DNA from: Dehalococcoidales bacterium
Lineage (GTDB): Bacteria; Chloroflexota; Dehalococcoidia; Dehalococcoidales; Fen-1064
Length of the DNA: 7,348 nt
Reading direction: 5' to 3'
Assembly: GCA_028713395.1 (NCBI GenBank)
Contig: JAQTOJ010000099.1
Span: 1-7,348, forward strand
Shown: piece after piece, positions 6,154 through 7,348 of the stretch
Layout of the letters: each line of letters starts with the position of its first letter
How positions within the stretch are numbered: the first letter of the stretch is position 1
Position numbers and translations under genes: made by a program
Notes under the pieces: model-generated
What the model was told of the DNA's origin: nothing
What the model saw: the letters and a program-made list of their open reading frames with translations, nothing else
Database searches by the model: none

Positions 6154-7348
6154 TTATTGCCCCATGCTTTTTCTAAGGTCTTCATCCAGCCACACGTGAG
6201 TAGGCACTTCATTAGAGTATTCACCAACGTAACCGTGCAGGTAGGGCTGCCAGAACACATAAGTGCAGGGTTGCGGTAAGGCGATCTCCCATGACTGCTG
6301 CATACCGTACACGTAGATGGATTTTAAGATAGCATCACGTTTGGCGATATTCGCTTCGTTCCGGGCAGCACTGTATGCCTCGTCGATCTTCGGATCACTG
6401 ACCATGCCGTAATTGTTGATAGCGGAGCTTCTCCAGCACCAACCGAGCACGGACCACTGGCTGGAATTATCCCAGTCCACAATGGCGGTATCCCGGTAGT
6501 TCTTATTATTAAGCAAGGTATAGAGGGCACGGGACTCCATTTCTATTATTGTGGTCGTGCAGCCGATGGCTTCCCAGTATGATTTCACAACGTTGGCACG
6601 ATCGGAGTAGAACTCCACCGGCGGGCAGAGCAATTCAATGGGGAAACCGTTGGGATAACCGGCTGCGTCTAGTAGTTGCCTGGCCTTGGCGGGATCGTAA
6701 TTGTACAGTTCCTGTACATCTGCAGGTAATTTGTCCATCGGGGTGAAGATATCGTAGCCGACAGAATCCATTACCGGCCATGCCAGAAGTGACCCCTGCC
6801 CTTCCATGAAATCTTTGAGAATGGTCTTGCGGTCGATGGCGATGGCTAAAGCGCGGCGTACCTGGAGGTTGTTGTAGGGGGCTTTATCGGTACGCATGAA
6901 AATAACCTGGTTATTTTGATCCGGACGGTTGGTATAATGTAATCTATAGTTGCTCTTCATCAATTCCTTGCCGTGAGCCAGATCCACACCGCAAATCATA
7001 ATTTTACCCGTTTTGACGGCGACTATCTGATATTCCGGGTTGGTAATAATCAAAGAACGATAGCCATCAAGATAAGGTAATCTGTTTGGAGGGTGTAAAG
7101 GGTCTCTCTGCCAGTAATCCGGGTTCTTGATGAAAGTAACACTGCTTTCCGGCACAAAATCACCCACGACGAACGGCCCGGTGCCGATGGCGTTTTTCCA
7201 GTCTTCGGGATCTACCGCCCCCGCACCAAAAAAGGCTTCTTTGGGATAAAGACAGGCTATGGCGCCGGACGAGATATTACTGATCGGTGTCCTGCTGGTA
7301 ATCTTGATGGTGTATTTTTCATCTTCTACCACCGAGGCCAAAAGATAG
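6154..7348 (-). CDS. Family 5 ABC transporter substrate-binding protein, N-terminus missing
   Basis: Extracytoplasmic solute-binding component of an oligopeptide/dipeptide/nickel-type ABC importer (SBP_bac_5 family). The frame is open to the right edge, and residues before the TTG at 7341 (YL) continue it, so the gene starts outside the window. About 397 residues of a family usually 500-600 long are present, and the signal peptide and first lobe are missing. Counting from the TTG, visible signatures are GTGPFVVGDF at about 53-62, the N..YW motif at 73-77, the hinge-region segment VRRALAIAIDR at 161-171, and YDPAKARQLLDAAGYPNGF at about 215-233. The C-terminus (TYVFWQPYLHGYVGEYSNEVP) aligns with the usual end of the family. 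The ligand cannot be predicted. Permease and ATPase partners, if linked, would lie downstream beyond def or, more likely, outside the window. It is convergent with def and separated by 21 bases, with no obvious terminator between them. Confidence 0.9.
   Translation of the reverse strand, partial: YLLASVVEDEKYTIKITSRTPISNISSGAIACLYPKEAFFGAGAVDPEDWKNAIGTGPFVVGDFVPESSVTFIKNPDYWQRDPLHPPNRLPYLDGYRSLIITNPEYQIVAVKTGKIMICGVDLAHGKELMKSNYRLHYTNRPDQNNQVIFMRTDKAPYNNLQVRRALAIAIDRKTILKDFMEGQGSLLAWPVMDSVGYDIFTPMDKLPADVQELYNYDPAKARQLLDAAGYPNGFPIELLCPPVEFYSDRANVVKSYWEAIGCTTTIIEMESRALYTLLNNKNYRDTAIVDWDNSSQWSVLGWCWRSSAINNYGMVSDPKIDEAYSAARNEANIAKRDAILKSIYVYGMQQSWEIALPQPCTYVFWQPYLHGYVGEYSNEVPTHVWLDEDLRKSMGQ

Noticed and set aside
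6051..6260. 69-codon - strand ORF across the def/substrate-binding protein junction
   Set aside because: It overlaps the ends of two well-supported genes in other frames, and its Ser-rich run is just the antisense of the acidic tail codons of def.
7339..7341. TTG as the start of the substrate-binding protein
   Set aside because: The frame continues to the edge, and the product would lack a signal peptide and the first lobe. The gene is cut by the window.

Overview
The window most resembles an ordinary bacterial chromosome segment, probably from a Chloroflexota (Dehalococcoidia-like) genome. That assignment is my recognition from protein wording, mainly the N-terminus and helicase motif II (DEEHEWTYKQ) of PriA and the TrmD signature ESHTGGLLEYPQYTRP. 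No search was run, so it is an inference. No tRNA, rRNA, CRISPR array, phage gene or intact insertion sequence is visible.

Layout, left to right. Positions 1-1589 hold two adjacent ABC-2 type permease subunits on the + strand. The first is cut at its 5' end by the window edge. An ATP-binding subunit is expected just upstream but lies outside the window. Positions 1590-1929 (340 bases) have no confident gene. They contain a perfect GC-rich hairpin with competing flanking inverted repeats, a cluster of short repeats, and a basic 51-codon ORF that ends exactly where the next gene starts. Positions 1930-6132 hold four tightly spaced + strand housekeeping genes: trmD (tRNA m1G37 methyltransferase), rplS (ribosomal protein L19), priA (replication restart helicase) and def (peptide deformylase). 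Gaps of 46, 21 and 26 bases and no clear internal terminator suggest one operon. Positions 6154-7348 hold, on the - strand and convergent with def, the C-terminal two thirds or so of a family 5 (oligopeptide/nickel type) ABC transporter substrate-binding protein, cut by the right edge.

The four-gene cluster links translation and replication: tRNA modification that protects reading frame, a 50S subunit protein, restart of stalled forks, and N-terminal deformylation of new proteins. trmD lacks its common upstream partners (rpsP, a KH-domain gene, rimM), and def lacks the common downstream fmt. The flanking transport genes appear unrelated to the central operon.

I did not find a clearly novel system. 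The points most worth a second look are a Glu at the position of the catalytic Asp of TrmD, and the structured non-coding segment upstream of trmD with its in-frame small ORF.
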